Assembly (NCBI GenBank): GCA_018901755.1
Contig: JAHIDZ010000006.1
Location: forward strand, 1-48,420
Reading direction: 5' to 3'
DNA length: 48,420 nt
Source of the DNA: Nanobdellota archaeon
GTDB taxonomy: Archaea; Aenigmatarchaeota; Aenigmatarchaeia; Aenigmatarchaeales; Aenigmatarchaeaceae
Position 1 is the first letter of the stretch. Each line of letters starts with the position of its first letter. A program made the position numbers and the translations under genes. A model generated the notes under the pieces. The model did not search any database, was not told where the DNA came from, and saw only the letters and a list, made by a program, of their open reading frames with translations. Of the stretch, positions 1 through 9,047 are shown in pieces.

Positions 1-114
1 ATAAGAGCTAAAGGCAATAACTTTGACATAAGAATTAATTATATTTCTAATATTTAACCTTATTGATGAACAAATAACAAATCCGTGATAAGAAACAACT
101 CGATAAAATCTGGT

Positions 115-684
115 TTAACCGATAATCAGAACTCGTTTCATCTTATAATTCACTTCCCATGATTTTAGAAATTCTCTGAAACTCTCCAACTTTTCAACCG
201 GCGCAAGAATATTATTTCTTCCAACTGCTTCGCCTTTCATTTTTTGCAGAATGCCATTTTTTCCTTCTCTGCCCTTTAGCGCATATCCAAATAATGTTTT
301 TTTGGAGTGAGTCAGATTTTTTAATGAATACGTTATTAATACAACTGATTTTGTTTTTAGATTTTTACTGAGAAACTGCTTAAATTTAACGCTGTATCCC
401 TCATGAATCAAATTCAAATAAAGCGGTTCCTTATGAAGATTATCAACAATGAGCGGTTCAATATGTAATTTTAGACTTAACTCATCGCCAATTTTTTTAA
501 CAGCATAGGAAATTCTGTCTATCTCTTTATAATTTTCCTCTCTGAATATCAAAGCGATATCGATATCGCCAGGTTTGATCTTAGATTTCATCGCGGAACC
601 AAACAATATAATATCAACTATTATTTTTTCTTTACAGATCTTTTTCAGTCGGTTTTTCAATTTTTGCATAGTCAAATATTTCAC
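115..684 (-). CDS. MNT-type nucleotidyltransferase, antitoxin partner of a HEPN protein
   Basis: A minimal nucleotidyltransferase of 189 aa. The Pol-beta-type active site is visible as G29-S30 followed by D40-I-D42 ('GDIDIALIF'). In HEPN/MNT modules the MNT protein antagonises the HEPN RNase, often by AMPylating it; that role is inferred from the family. The gene follows the HEPN gene on the same strand and overlaps it by 53 nt, so the two are surely co-transcribed. A second in-frame Met at residue 6 ('MQKLKN') is an equally good start. The C-terminal 100 residues are basic and match no domain I recognise. Confidence 0.75.
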   Translation of the reverse strand: MKYLTMQKLKNRLKKICKEKIIVDIILFGSAMKSKIKPGDIDIALIFREENYKEIDRISYAVKKIGDELSLKLHIEPLIVDNLHKEPLYLNLIHEGYSVKFKQFLSKNLKTKSVVLITYSLKNLTHSKKTLFGYALKGREGKNGILQKMKGEAVGRNNILAPVEKLESFREFLKSWEVNYKMKRVLIIG

Positions 685-991
685 CTATTCTTTTTCGTAT
701 ATGTTCTACTCTTTTCGGACTCAATTCTTTTGTATAAGTTTCTCTGTAAACTGAGAATAGCTCATCCAAAATTCTATAAAGAAATTTGTCCGTTCTTTCC
801 AATGCTCTGAACCTTTCTGTGTGATCTTTAGGTTGAAATCCTGTTTTCTTTATCAAAAACATATCGCAAATCGCGAACAGCGCCTTAAAATAATTTGATA
901 CAGCTTCAGATGTCATTTTATGCTTTTCGCCAAACAGCCCTAAGATAAAATAATTTTTTGCCTTTTTCTCAAGATCACTGTAATCAGACAT
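632..991 (-). CDS. HEPN-domain protein, putative RNase toxin
   Basis: A 119-aa all-helical protein with the HEPN layout: N-terminal 'DLEKKAKNYF' helix, 'AVSNYFKALFAICDMFLI' helix, then two further helices. I do not see a clean R-x4-6-H catalytic motif, so this copy may be inactive or divergent. It is the first gene of the module with the MNT gene. A TATA-like element (1011-1022) lies about 26 nt before the ATG, so the mRNA is probably leaderless, and two palindromic boxes flank that element. The pairing with an adjacent nucleotidyltransferase is the main support for the call. Confidence 0.7.
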   Translation of the reverse strand: MSDYSDLEKKAKNYFILGLFGEKHKMTSEAVSNYFKALFAICDMFLIKKTGFQPKDHTERFRALERTDKFLYRILDELFSVYRETYTKELSPKRVEHIRKRIGEIFDYAKIEKPTEKDL

Positions 992-1046
992 AATTGATTA
1001 TCAACATTACCGATATATAAAGCTTTTGTTGTTGATAATCAACATT
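992..1046 (-). promoter_or_regulatory. Promoter and paired palindromic operator of the first HEPN/MNT module
   Basis: Read on the minus strand, a TATA box (CTTTATATATCG, 1011-1022) lies about 26 nt before the HEPN start. Two near-identical palindromes flank it: TTGATTATCAACATT at 994-1008 and TTGATAATCAACATT at 1032-1046. The second is part of a perfect 13-nt palindrome, GTTGATAATCAAC, at 1031-1043. Two operator copies straddling the TATA box are what autoregulation of a toxin-antitoxin operon would look like; the identity of the binding protein is inference. Confidence 0.6.
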
Positions 1047-1092
1047 TAGAATAATTAGATACGCGAATTTTCTTTCTGATATAAAAATTTAT

Positions 1093-1275
1093 TCAAATTC
1101 TTCTCTTGGTTTCTTGGTCTGTCTGATTATATATCCTATGACAAACACTGTCACTTCTTTGTGGTGCGGAAGTACCTGTATCCTTAAAATAATTATTAAT
1201 TAAATCTTCCATCATTTCTTTTACTTCCTTTTCTGGTCTGCCCCGAGTAGCTAAATCTAAAATAGGACAAAACAC
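1093..1275 (-). CDS. Small uncharacterised ORF, possibly a fragment
   Basis: A 60-codon frame on the minus strand, charged and helical in its first half ('RPEKEVKEMMEDLINNYF'). I recognise no family. It lies in the 361-nt gap between the HEPN start and the lipoprotein gene, which otherwise holds the operator boxes at 994-1046 and short AT-rich repeats ('aattaggaa' at about 1318 and 1341). It may be a remnant or a chance frame. Confidence 0.2.
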   Translation of the reverse strand: MFCPILDLATRGRPEKEVKEMMEDLINNYFKDTGTSAPQRSDSVCHRIYNQTDQETKRRI

Positions 1276-1352
1276 TATAAACCATTTATCTTCCTTGACG
1301 ATTAACTTCTGATTATGAATTAGGAAATTCCTTATGATAAATTAGGAATGGT

Positions 1353-2483
1353 TCACACAGTTGGTTTTATATGAACAGCCTTTTCTCCTGTTAATTTGTA
1401 AGTATAATCAGTTATTTCTGCTGAAACAAAATATGATCTTTCAGGAACTCCTTCTCCTAAATCAGGTGCAGTGAATCTACATATTATTTCAGGTGTTTCT
1501 CTTTTAATGAAAGGTATGTTTTTTAGATTGTAATATTCAACATATCCATCTTTTGATACTATTTGGATTATATTAGTATCTTCTAATGATTCAATCGGCA
1601 TTTCTTCTACATCTGTACCTACTATACCAGCAGGATTTGTATTTAGTACAAAGTTTCCTGTGCATGCATCTTTAACATCATTATAATATTTTCCTTTTAC
1701 CCATTCATATGGAACTCTAATATACAATCCACATGTTGGACAAACTTTTTCTGCTTCTGTTGCAGGAGGAATAATTTTGGCTAATGTATCTGGACTTATT
1801 ATTTCAGAATATATTCCAACTCCTTTGTCAATAGCCTGAATAGAGAATTGTATTGATGAACCTACCTGAACTGGCATTGGTGTTTTCCAATTAAAGTATA
1901 ATTTTATTGGTCCGGCGCCTACATATTGCGCCATATTTTCTCCTTGCCATATTTCTCCAGCTCTACTAAGTTCTGTTATTCTGTCTTTTGATATAACTGT
2001 AAAGTCATCTTGAGATCTAGAATTATAATCATATTCAAATAACCATTTAATTTGACAATCAGTTTCAATGCTTCCTATCTTACTATTTTCCGGCGCAGTG
2101 AAAGGGAATTCTATAAGTTCCTCTTGCTGTGGAAACATTGTCATTTCTTTTGTATAATAAGATGTTCCTTTAGTCCATCCAAATGATTCTAAATCACCTA
2201 AAGTACAAACACCCCAATTATATAATTTAGCTGTAAGTGGTTCTATTGTTTCTGTAGTATCTTGATTTTTAACAACAAAAGAAACTGAAAATTCATTTCC
2301 AGCAAGTATTGGTGGATTAGGTATTACGTTCAAATCTTTTGTAATTATTATATCTGGTGTTTGTTCAATTACTGTTCCAGTTCCTGAACCAAACATTCCC
2401 TCAAATCCTGGAAAATCTACACACCCTGATACAGAAACTATTAAAAGAATCGATATCAGCGGTACAAAATATTTTATATTCAT
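1353..2483 (-). CDS. Secreted lipoprotein with extracellular beta-type domains
   Basis: A 376-aa exported protein. The N-terminus is a lipoprotein signal: charged start, hydrophobic run 'FVPLISILLIVSVSGC' with the lipobox ending at Cys21. The following ~350 residues are rich in beta-strand patterns ('NPPILAGNEFSVSFVVKNQDT') typical of archaeal CARDB/Ig-like surface proteins. A CxxC pair ('CPTCG') near residue 248 might bind metal. It lies 41 nt downstream of the four-zinc-ribbon membrane protein on the same strand, and the next gene upstream is also an envelope protein, so these three probably form one envelope operon. Specific function unknown. Confidence 0.7.
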   Translation of the reverse strand: MNIKYFVPLISILLIVSVSGCVDFPGFEGMFGSGTGTVIEQTPDIIITKDLNVIPNPPILAGNEFSVSFVVKNQDTTETIEPLTAKLYNWGVCTLGDLESFGWTKGTSYYTKEMTMFPQQEELIEFPFTAPENSKIGSIETDCQIKWLFEYDYNSRSQDDFTVISKDRITELSRAGEIWQGENMAQYVGAGPIKLYFNWKTPMPVQVGSSIQFSIQAIDKGVGIYSEIISPDTLAKIIPPATEAEKVCPTCGLYIRVPYEWVKGKYYNDVKDACTGNFVLNTNPAGIVGTDVEEMPIESLEDTNIIQIVSKDGYVEYYNLKNIPFIKRETPEIICRFTAPDLGEGVPERSYFVSAEITDYTYKLTGEKAVHIKPTV

Positions 2484-2524
2484 TGAAACACTTAATTTAC
2501 TATCGTTTTCTTAATATAAATGCT

Positions 2525-5500
2525 TTATTGTGCTGGTATTAATGCTATTGGAAATTCTAATAATTTTTCTCTCGTATATGTATAATCTAATTTTGCTGTT
2601 ATAAGAGTTGTTTTTTCAAGAACTCCTTCGTCTAAATTTCCTTTGAATCTAAATGTGAATTTAGCGCTTTTATCTTTTTCCAAACCGTTTTTTGCAGTTA
2701 ATTCATACTTAAACGTATAATAATCATCATCTAAATCAGTATATGGATCATCTGCCTGAAGCCCACCATCAAGCAATGTACTACTAATTTTTGTAATATC
2801 GCTTCCTATATTTTCTTTCGGTATTGTAACTGTTAGATTCGCGCCTTTCTTTAATATTCCATCTCCGTTATTAAATATTGAAATCGTAGCATATGATTCT
2901 GTTTCTGATCTCAGTGGTTGGTCTTGCTGCCATATGCTTATCATAACAGGACCGCCACTATATTTTGATTCCGAATCAGTTGGTCTAATTTCCTTTCTCA
3001 TTAATTTTTCATCATAAGTTGTACTATCCATTATTGCAACTTCACCATTAGCAGTTACATCATAATCAAATTCATACATCATTTTAATTGCAACATAATT
3101 CTTTTCATATACATAACCAATAACCTCTCCTTCCAGACACTCACAGTTTATAGAATTCGTTGGATCATCTTTTGGCTTTTCTGGATCTGAACATTCGCAT
3201 TTATTTATACCGCTTGGTGACCATTGTCTGAAATCAGTAACTGTAGTTACCCCATCAATATCTTCTGAGAAATCTTCAAATTCTTCAACTGGCTTATCTT
3301 GTCCGCACACAAATGCCATTGCTTTTATATCACCAGGTGATATGCTGCCTATATCTCCTTTCCATTCACATTGATACGGTCTATCTTTTCCACCTGCAGT
3401 TTCTGGTATACTAATTCCAGTGCAAGAAGTAAATCCACATGCATCATCTGGAAGAGAATCATATGTACATTTCGACTGATCTTTTGTTAAATCACAATCA
3501 TAACTACTATCATAATTCAGTCCTGTTTCTACTGGATCTTTTCTTTTTGGTCTATCTAATGTTACCTTTATTCTTTTTGCTACAAATTCTCCCTGATTTT
3601 CAAGTTGTATAGTTCCAATTAATGGTATGCTTGGATCTATCGTAGGCGTGCCGGTTCCGTAATTAATAGCTTTAAATTCCGTAAGTTCGATGGATTTCTT
3701 AACACCACCTTCTTTAACGCGAGTCGCTGTTACTTTTTGCTTATCCATCTGTTTTTGCGCATAACAAGTAGGACATGACATCATCAACCATGCATCATTC
3801 ATTCCTTCTGATACCTGATCATAGGCTTCCACTATAGGTGTAACTACCATTGCACCATAATGTTCAACTGTCGGCCAGTAATTTCCAAACAATGTTTGCC
3901 CAACTGTTCCTGTCATTCCGATTGAAAGTAGTGCGAATACTGTGAAAAATACCATAACTCCTATCATTGGCAATGATTTTGGATGTAATTTTGCACGAGA
4001 AATGAAAGCAATTATTAAATATATTGGTTCCATTCCAACAACTAATACGTATATGTATAATGCATCACCATTAAAACTAGCAACTCCAATCATAAGTGCG
4101 AATAAACAACAAATTGCCGTTATCAGATAAAACCATATTCCATATCCTCTTGTTGGTTTGTCAATTTTTCCTGTATTCGCATCAACGTCTCCATAATATT
4201 CAAAATTAACTCTTCCCCATAATTCTAAAAGTTCTCCAAATCCACCAACTATGAAAAACCCAATTATTAAAAGTAATAATGGAACTGTAAACATTGCTGC
4301 TCCACCACTTGTTGCAAAAATGAATGACATACCTGCTAAAACAAAAACCATTATAAATTTACCAAGTATTGTTGTTTTACTATAAAATAATTGAGCTTCC
4401 TTATTCATTCTTTCTGCTCCTTCATAACCTCGCAAACTAACTCTGTGTACAGGATATGCTAAATATACTACGAGTGCTGCAAAGAAACCAAGTGCTGGAT
4501 TTAGAGTATAAAATATACCTACTATTGCTGTTGCTTTTATTACATTTAGAACCATTCTTACTAACGCTGCCCATCCTTCTGTTTTTGGTTCTGTATCCTG
4601 AATATCTTCCTTCCATACCTCTCCAACTTTTGGCTTCTTAGGTAAAACAGTATTTGGAAGCTCTGAAATTCCGTGAGCAATTAAAAATATTCCTAACCAG
4701 AAACCTACAATTGGAACTAGCAGCATTGATATAAAACCTGCTATTGCAAATACAGAAGAAATTATCCATCCGTGTGTATCTATGTGATGTGTTTCTTCTT
4801 TGTCTTTACTTTTTCCATAATGTAATGTTGTAGAATCTTTAACATGCGCAATTCTTACGCCACAAGTAATACAACTATCTTCACCAGGTTGATTCAGTTC
4901 GCCACAATATGGACACACTTTTCCAAAATGTTTTGTTGCACTCTGTTTTTTCCAACCGCATGCAGCACAAGTTAAATCTGTACCAATATTCTTAGTTTTA
5001 CATTTTGGATTTGAACATTCCCATTCATCATCCTTAGCTGAATCTGATGCCCAAGTTGCAGATCGTGTTCCTGCTCCTTTAATCTTAGCTGATTGGTTGC
5101 TACTCCACTGATACGGTCGGGATAACCCAATTGCATCTCTTGTTCCTTTCATAAACTTTGGTTTTGTAACTGTTGGAGCTGTTGTTGGAGTTGGTGGTGT
5201 TACAGGACTTATTAGTCTTTGTGCCCCCCGATACAGCCGAGATGAACCAATATAATCTCTTTGTTTTTTCAAATATTTTGATTTTCCAGTTTTAAAATTA
5301 TAACCACAATTATTACATGTAATATTACTAGCGGGATTAGTTCCTCCACATGATGGACAAATAATTGCTCCCGGTGTTGAAGCTGGTATTGGAATAGGTG
5401 GTGCTACCTTTGACGCTTTATACGCTTGATATCTTTTGTACAGTTGCCAAAATTTTGGCGTAGATGAAACTAGTATACTACCACAAACTGGGCAGTTACC

Positions 5501-5548
5501 ACTTGCATCAGGAATTTTATCGATTGCGCAGGTTGAACAGTATACCAT
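2525..5548 (-). CDS. Large polytopic membrane protein with four N-terminal zinc ribbons
   Basis: A 1007-aa protein I cannot assign to a named family. Four CxxC...CxxC zinc ribbons occupy the cytoplasmic N-terminus, near residues 4-24, 64-81, 176-197 and 210-230 ('CSTC..CPVC', 'CPSC..CNNC', 'CSNPKC..CAAC', 'CPYC..CITC'). About eight to ten transmembrane segments follow in the central part (roughly 255-570), with long hydrophobic runs such as 'LLVPIVGFWLGIFLIAHG'. The C-terminal ~400 residues are hydrophilic, Cys-containing and beta-rich, probably extracellular. The gene sits between the lipoprotein and a single-pass protein on the same strand. The zinc ribbons suggest protein or nucleic-acid binding at the membrane. 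Confidence 0.7.
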   Translation of the reverse strand: MVYCSTCAIDKIPDASGNCPVCGSILVSSTPKFWQLYKRYQAYKASKVAPPIPIPASTPGAIICPSCGGTNPASNITCNNCGYNFKTGKSKYLKKQRDYIGSSRLYRGAQRLISPVTPPTPTTAPTVTKPKFMKGTRDAIGLSRPYQWSSNQSAKIKGAGTRSATWASDSAKDDEWECSNPKCKTKNIGTDLTCAACGWKKQSATKHFGKVCPYCGELNQPGEDSCITCGVRIAHVKDSTTLHYGKSKDKEETHHIDTHGWIISSVFAIAGFISMLLVPIVGFWLGIFLIAHGISELPNTVLPKKPKVGEVWKEDIQDTEPKTEGWAALVRMVLNVIKATAIVGIFYTLNPALGFFAALVVYLAYPVHRVSLRGYEGAERMNKEAQLFYSKTTILGKFIMVFVLAGMSFIFATSGGAAMFTVPLLLLIIGFFIVGGFGELLELWGRVNFEYYGDVDANTGKIDKPTRGYGIWFYLITAICCLFALMIGVASFNGDALYIYVLVVGMEPIYLIIAFISRAKLHPKSLPMIGVMVFFTVFALLSIGMTGTVGQTLFGNYWPTVEHYGAMVVTPIVEAYDQVSEGMNDAWLMMSCPTCYAQKQMDKQKVTATRVKEGGVKKSIELTEFKAINYGTGTPTIDPSIPLIGTIQLENQGEFVAKRIKVTLDRPKRKDPVETGLNYDSSYDCDLTKDQSKCTYDSLPDDACGFTSCTGISIPETAGGKDRPYQCEWKGDIGSISPGDIKAMAFVCGQDKPVEEFEDFSEDIDGVTTVTDFRQWSPSGINKCECSDPEKPKDDPTNSINCECLEGEVIGYVYEKNYVAIKMMYEFDYDVTANGEVAIMDSTTYDEKLMRKEIRPTDSESKYSGGPVMISIWQQDQPLRSETESYATISIFNNGDGILKKGANLTVTIPKENIGSDITKISSTLLDGGLQADDPYTDLDDDYYTFKYELTAKNGLEKDKSAKFTFRFKGNLDEGVLEKTTLITAKLDYTYTREKLLEFPIALIPAQ

Positions 5549-5590
5549 AATATTTCACTAAATTACATTTGTTAAAAGAACTATTTATAA

Positions 5591-6367
5591 CTACTCTAGC
5601 TCGATATACACAGAATCAACATCATATCTAGAACCATATTCAGCTGTTATCTCAGCAGTGTTCGTACCTTCTCTAAGTATGAATGGATCAAAATCCTTAA
5701 ATCCATTAACTTGTCCTTTGAATACACGATAACCATTTATTTTAACTATTAAATCTCCTGGTCCTTCTTTCTCGTCGATATAAACTTTTAATTGAGTATC
5801 ATCTGGAACTTCATCAAGTTTAAATTTAGTTATTTTACTTTCTATATCTTTTGTTTCACCAGAAATTTTAACTTCAAACTGATATACTGTAGGCGCCCAT
5901 AATCTCCAACCAGAACTTCCTGCAGTAACTATTATTTTATTTTCAGTATCATCAAGAATACTCTTATCAAACTTTATATTATGTTCTCCAACTAACGTAG
6001 GTTCGTTAAAAATTATATTATCGTTAATTGCAATTATCAAAGGACCATAAACATTTGTATCATTTATCTTCAACGTCAGTAATCCATATTCTGCTCTATC
6101 AAGAGTTCTAGCATCAAAAGACATGCTCTTTGTAGCTTTAGAAAATATTCCATTCTCTGTTCTTCCACTCAGCGATGCATATGCTGTACCCATTCTAAAA
6201 TCAGCTACTGAGAAGTTTTCACCAAGATAGATACGTTCTGCATTATCATCAGTATCATTATAATAATGTGTATCTGTATCAGTGAATTCAATGATTCCTC
6301 CAAACATCAATATCAGAGCCATCATAGTAATAATTGCTATTGTCAGTACAGGTACAAAATCTGGCAT
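5591..6367 (-). CDS. Single-pass surface protein with beta-sandwich ectodomain
   Basis: A 258-aa protein starting with a transmembrane/signal-anchor helix ('FVPVLTIAIITMMALILMFG') and followed by about 220 hydrophilic, beta-strand-rich residues predicted to lie outside the cell. No cysteine motif or catalytic signature is visible. It is the first gene of the envelope cluster 6367-1353 and is divergent from the small gene at 6430. The 62-nt divergent region is very AT-rich and holds both promoters. Confidence 0.6.
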   Translation of the reverse strand: MPDFVPVLTIAIITMMALILMFGGIIEFTDTDTHYYNDTDDNAERIYLGENFSVADFRMGTAYASLSGRTENGIFSKATKSMSFDARTLDRAEYGLLTLKINDTNVYGPLIIAINDNIIFNEPTLVGEHNIKFDKSILDDTENKIIVTAGSSGWRLWAPTVYQFEVKISGETKDIESKITKFKLDEVPDDTQLKVYIDEKEGPGDLIVKINGYRVFKGQVNGFKDFDPFILREGTNTAEITAEYGSRYDVDSVYIELE

Positions 6368-6429
6368 GTAATCACTATAATAATTAAGTTTACAGCCAAT
6401 ATAAATATCTAATAAATTAATAGTTAAAT

Positions 6430-6750
6430 ATGGAGATTAAGTTTTCTGACAGCGCGATTGAACTTGAGAAGAAATTAAATAGATTCATCGAATTAATAAT
6501 GATAACAGTAGGATGTTCAGAAGAAACCGCCAAAAAATGTTTAGAGAGATTAATGAGCAACGGATTAATATTAAAGGGCGACTTAGAAAAACTTGAAAAT
6601 GCAAAAGAAAGGGTTTTTCAGGAAAAAGTTAATTTTAATGATTTCTGGTTGAAATATATAATTGAATCAAAAAACAATAAAGAATGGAGTAGCATACAGA
6701 AAGAATTCATAGATGCGTATTTCAAAGCCATGAAGAATGGAGAAAATTAA
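6430..6750 (+). CDS. Small uncharacterised helical protein
   Basis: A 106-aa, charged, all-helical protein I do not recognise. The start is supported by a TATA-like element (atataaata, about 6399-6407) at the usual distance. It lies 31 nt before pelota on the same strand, but pelota has its own TATA box in the gap, so the two are not obligatorily co-transcribed. Confidence 0.5.
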   Translation: MEIKFSDSAIELEKKLNRFIELIMITVGCSEETAKKCLERLMSNGLILKGDLEKLENAKERVFQEKVNFNDFWLKYIIESKNNKEWSSIQKEFIDAYFKAMKNGEN

Positions 6751-6781
6751 AGATATAAACTATTTCTGCTAATAATTAATC

Positions 6782-7765
6782 ATGAAAGCAAGTTTTGACC
6801 CTAAACATGACATTGGTCGTCTTACACCAGAGTCGTTAGATGATTTGTTTATTCTCAAAGATATCATTACACCAGGCTCGTTAGTGAAAGCTAAAACACA
6901 AAGATCTATCCAAGTCAAGCGTGGAGATGATATAGAAAAGGTTGGAAAGAAAACAGTTCTTCTTACGGTGATAGCAGAAAAAATAGAACTAACTGATAAG
7001 CTTAGAATAAGCGGACGAATTGCTGAAGGACCTGAAGATATCATCAGAAGTTCTCATACTATAGCAATCGAACCAGGAATGTACTTTGAAGTTCAGCGTA
7101 CTTGGAAATCCTGGGAATTAAATAAAATAAAATTAGCTGAGAAAAAACAAGAACCAGTTTTCATTTGCATTCTTGATGATAGAGAAGCTGATATTTACAT
7201 CGTCGGTGAAAGAACAGAACACAAAATGCATATTTCTGGCGGAGTGGGTAAAGCAATAGATCAAAAACCGCAAGAATACTTTGGAAAAATAGTAAGTGAA
7301 TTAAAAAAAGCTGAAATGAAAATAATAGTTGCAGGTCCTGGATTTGCTAGAGAAGATATAATTAAATCAATTAAAGATTCTGATTTGAAGAAAAAAATAA
7401 CTACAGATGGATTATCACATACTGGAGAGGTAGGTTTGCAAGAATTAATCAACCGCGGAACAATTGAAAAAATAATTAATGATTCAAGATTATCTGAAGA
7501 AACTGAAATTGTTGAAAGACTGCTTACAGAAATAATGAAAGAAGGTAAAGCTATCTACGGAATTAACGAAACACACGACGCACTAAAACAAGGCGCCTTA
7601 GAAACATTATTGATATCAGATATGAAAGTTCGTGAATTTGAAGAAATAATGGATTTCGCTGAAAAGAAATCTACTAAAGTAATGATTATTTCAAGCAAAC
7701 ATCAGTCTGGTGAAAAGCTTTTAGGACTCGGCGGGATTGCTGGCTTATTAAGATATAAGATTTAA
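6782..7765 (+). CDS. pelA: Pelota/Dom34 mRNA surveillance protein
   Basis: Archaeal pelota, 327 aa, the eRF1-like factor that with aEF1A rescues ribosomes stalled on non-stop or damaged mRNA. The N-terminal Sm-like domain opens with 'DPKHDIGRLTPESLDDLF' and continues through 'RISGRIAEGPEDI'; the central domain has 'IVAGPGFAREDI'; the C-terminal eRF1_3-like domain has 'GAIETLLISD'-type residues ('GALETLLISD') and ends 'LLGLGGIAGLLRYKI'. Length is slightly short for the family but all three domains are present. A TATA element (gatataaac, about 6752-6760) 26 nt before the ATG implies a leaderless mRNA. Confidence 0.95.
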   Translation: MKASFDPKHDIGRLTPESLDDLFILKDIITPGSLVKAKTQRSIQVKRGDDIEKVGKKTVLLTVIAEKIELTDKLRISGRIAEGPEDIIRSSHTIAIEPGMYFEVQRTWKSWELNKIKLAEKKQEPVFICILDDREADIYIVGERTEHKMHISGGVGKAIDQKPQEYFGKIVSELKKAEMKIIVAGPGFAREDIIKSIKDSDLKKKITTDGLSHTGEVGLQELINRGTIEKIINDSRLSEETEIVERLLTEIMKEGKAIYGINETHDALKQGALETLLISDMKVREFEEIMDFAEKKSTKVMIISSKHQSGEKLLGLGGIAGLLRYKI

Positions 7766-7800
7766 TTCAGATACATCATCTATATTTCTAATGGATAAAG

Positions 7801-7895
7801 TTTAAATAATTGAAAATGGTATCAATTTGTAAGGTAATCTAATGAGTTCTCATTTAATAACTTTAAACGCCAAGGAGGTGAGCCGCCATGAGTAG
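7801..7895 (+). promoter_or_regulatory. metK leader: TATA box, 17-codon upstream ORF, strong Shine-Dalgarno
   Basis: A TATA-like tttaaataat (7801-7810) predicts a start site near 7830. ATG at 7842 opens a 17-codon frame ([17 protein letters not shown]) that stops at 7893-7895, overlapping the metK ATG at 7888. Inside it, at 7872-7881, is an almost complete anti-16S match, aaggaggtga, six nt before the metK ATG. In a window where most genes look leaderless, this long SD plus overlapping ORF suggests coupled or regulated translation. Whether the peptide is made is unknown. Confidence 0.55.
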
Positions 7896-9043
7896 CTATT
7901 TATTCACTTCAGAGTCTGTAACTGAAGGGCATCCTTGACAAAATCGCAGACCAGGTTTCAGATGCTATATTAGACGCTTTCTTAGAAAAAGATATAAATT
8001 CTAGAGTAGCGGTCGAAACGTTAACAACAACTGGATTAATTGTTGTTGCTGGTGAAGTTACTTCTAAAGCTCATGTTGATGTTCAAAAGATTGTTAGACA
8101 AGTTGTAAAAGATATAGGATATGATAAACCAGAATATGGGTTTCATGCAGACGACTGTTCTATATTAGTATCACTACACGAACAAAGTCCTGACATATCT
8201 CAAGGTGTAACAGAAGGAAGTGGATTATATCTTGAACAAGGCGCTGGCGACCAAGGATTAATGTTCGGTTACGCATCAGATGAAACACCAGAACTTATGC
8301 CACTGCCAATTATATTAGCGCATAAACTTACTTCTAAACTTGCAGAACTTAGAAAGTCTGGAGAAATAAAATGGCTGAGACCTGACGGAAAATCTCAAGT
8401 TACCATTGAATATGAAAATGGCAAACCAAAAAGAGTTCACACTGTCGTTCTATCGACACAACATAATCCTGACGTCACGCACGATGAAATAAAAAATACA
8501 ATAATAGAAAAGGTAATTAAACCAATCTGTGGAAACTGGCTTGATGCTAATACAATATATCATGTTAATCCAACTGGAAAATTTGTAATAGGCGGACCGC
8601 CAGGCGATACTGGATTAACGGGTAGAAAAATAATTGTTGATACCTATGGCGGAGTTGGCTCTCATGGAGGAGGTTGCTTAAGCGGAAAAGACGCTTCTAA
8701 AGTCGACCGTTCAGCTTCGTACATGGCAAGATATATTGCAAAAAATATTGTAGCAGCTGGATTAGCTAATAAATGTGAAGTACAGATCGCTTACGCAATC
8801 GGTGTTGCTAAACCTGTTTCTGTTTTAGTAAATACATTCGAGACAGGAAAGATTAGCGACGATAAACTTGTGAAGATTGTAAATAAAATATTTGATATGA
8901 GACCTAAAGCTATTATCGAACATCTGAAATTGAAAAGACCGATTTATAATAAAACAGCTAAATACGGTCACTTCGGTAGAAATGATCCTGATTTTTCTTG
9001 GGAAAAAACTGACATGGTAGACGCATTAAAAAAGGAATTATAA
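7888..9043 (+). CDS. metK: S-adenosylmethionine synthetase, bacterial type, with +1 frameshift
   Basis: Makes SAM from methionine and ATP. The sequence is the bacterial-type enzyme rather than the divergent archaeal MAT: '[14 protein letters not shown]' at the start, 'GQGAGDQG'-type '[14 protein letters not shown]', '[14 protein letters not shown]', '[18 protein letters not shown]', '[12 protein letters not shown]'. After 16 codons the frame meets TGA (7936-7938); skipping one T resumes at GAC 7937 and runs intact to 9043. The rebuilt protein is 384 aa, the same as E. coli MetK. Without frameshifting only an internal start (for example ATG 8261) is available, which would lose the methionine/ATP-site N-terminus. 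Either a sequencing error, a real lesion or programmed frameshifting explains it. Confidence 0.9.
7926..7939 (+). other. Frameshift site in metK resembling the prfB +1 site
   Basis: The bases are A-GGG-CAT-CCT-TGA-C. The bacterial release-factor-2 gene uses an SD-like AGGGGG, three nt, CUU, UGA, C for programmed +1 shifting. Here an SD-like AAGGG, three nt, CCT, TGA, C is present, and a +1 slip restores the conserved EGHPD-K-I-A motif. The conserved residues alone produce much of this resemblance, so a simple extra T is equally possible. Confidence 0.5.
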
Positions 9044-9047
9044 TTTT

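Noticed and set aside
7936-7938. metK TGA as selenocysteine or other stop recoding
   Set aside because: The downstream homology is in the +1 frame, so reading through the TGA in frame would not restore the protein.
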